Shown: in pieces, positions 30,786 through 31,218 of the stretch
Layout: the number at the start of each line of letters is the position of its first letter
Position numbering within the stretch: the stretch's first letter is position 1
NCBI GenBank assembly: GCA_023393715.1
Contig: JAEXCD010000043.1
Coordinates: 1-31,218, forward strand
Direction of reading: 5' to 3'
Source of the DNA: Bacillota bacterium
Lineage (GTDB): Bacteria > Bacillota > Clostridia > Tissierellales > Peptoniphilaceae
Length of the DNA stretch: 31,218 bases
Made by a program: the position numbers and the translations under genes
The notes under the pieces: generated by a model
The model's database searches: none
Told to the model about the DNA's origin: nothing
Seen by the model: the letters and a program-made list of their open reading frames with translations, nothing else

Positions 30786-31218
30786 ATGGACAAAAAGCGG
30801 GAAAAAAAGTACACAGGCTTTGGATGGCTGATTATGGGTTCGCTGTTAATCGGCGCGACGGCGGCGGTAAAGGCTTCGCTGCCGATGACTCTTTCGCTTG
30901 CGGCATCGATGGCGCTTCTGTTTGCCGTCGGAGCGGGGATCGGCTTTTTCCTGGGGCTTTTTGTACACGAGATGGGGCATTTGCTGTTTGGCGCAATCGG
31001 CGGATTTCATTTTCAATTTTATGAGCTTTTGGGCCTCCAATGGAGAAAAACCGGGAAAAACAAGATTACCTTGCACCGTGCGGCGCTGCCAAAGGGGCTG
31101 GTCGGGGCGTTGGGGCGTGAGGCGATGGTGCCCTCCTCTCAGGTCTGTGTCAGGGATTTGAAGCGGTATTTTTCCGGCGGTGAGCTCGGCAATTTTCTGC
31201 TCGGGGGGAGCTTTTTCG
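30786..31218 (+). CDS. Membrane zinc metalloprotease with HEMGH motif, 3' end outside window
   Basis: An open frame from ATG 30786 (GGAGG 5 nt upstream) to the right edge, 144 codons, no stop. A basic N-terminus is followed by two hydrophobic segments (about 12-30 and 38-60), the second running straight into HEMGH (His61, Glu62, His65), the zinc-binding motif of M50/site-2-type intramembrane proteases. The remaining visible part is basic and soluble-looking before another hydrophobic stretch begins. The second metal-binding motif would lie beyond the window. It could be a regulated intramembrane protease or an uncharacterised membrane peptidase. Confidence 0.75.
   Translation, partial: MDKKREKKYTGFGWLIMGSLLIGATAAVKASLPMTLSLAASMALLFAVGAGIGFFLGLFVHEMGHLLFGAIGGFHFQFYELLGLQWRKTGKNKITLHRAALPKGLVGALGREAMVPSSQVCVRDLKRYFSGGELGNFLLGGSFF

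Overview
The window comes from a Gram-positive, anaerobic-type Firmicute, most likely a clostridium in the broad sense (Clostridia or Tissierellia). The signs are a sortase-anchored surface protein, strong AGGAGG ribosome binding sites, ApbE and ABC-binding lipoproteins, a solitary acetate kinase, catabolic threonine ammonia-lyase, and the pairing of FAD dehydrogenases with an electron transfer flavoprotein. Most of the DNA is GC-rich by eye. The first 2.5 kb (surface protein) is visibly richer in A/T, which suggests a different history. Species cannot be decided from the sequence alone.

Layout: 3-2519 is the 3' part of a large cell-wall protein. 2.5-3.3 kb holds a small conserved ORF, a tRNA-Val(GAC) with its own promoter and terminator, and a 12-bp tandem repeat. 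3.3-4.5 kb is a lipoprotein ApbE flavinyltransferase. 4.7-5.0 kb is a decayed ABC transporter locus. 5.1-8.4 kb holds two divergent peptidase genes (M29 aminopeptidase, PepF oligoendopeptidase). 8.6-11.05 kb is a minus-strand threonine ammonia-lyase plus dicarboxylate/amino-acid symporter unit. 11.4-12.5 kb is an AI-2E family permease. 12.7-14.8 kb is a sugar nucleotidyltransferase overlapping an N-acetylhexosamine-kinase-like phosphotransferase.

15.0-24.5 kb is the centrepiece, a tightly packed eight-gene unit. It encodes a GlpA-like FAD dehydrogenase with a BON-like N-terminus and a BFD [2Fe-2S] C-terminus, a pyridine-nucleotide/FAD oxidoreductase, a DUF1667 cysteine-rich protein, an alkyl-DHAP-synthase-like FAD oxidase, an EtfB-EtfA fusion, an 84-residue protein resembling the PCP_red domain, an FGGY kinase and a YhfZ-type regulator. 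Nearly all junctions overlap or are under 15 bp; the one larger gap (125 bp) precedes the kinase. The likely logic is phosphorylation of a polyol such as glycerol, flavin-dependent oxidation of the phosphate ester, and routing of electrons through NAD(P)H/FAD and ETF proteins. This is the best candidate for an undescribed system.

24.5-31.2 kb holds an EamA permease (convergent with the regulator and sharing its terminator), ackA, a TrpX-type ABC importer (binding lipoprotein, permease, ATPase), a metallo-beta-lactamase-fold hydrolase, and the start of a membrane HEMGH metalloprotease that runs off the right edge. No CRISPR array, insertion sequence, rRNA or recognised riboswitch was seen.
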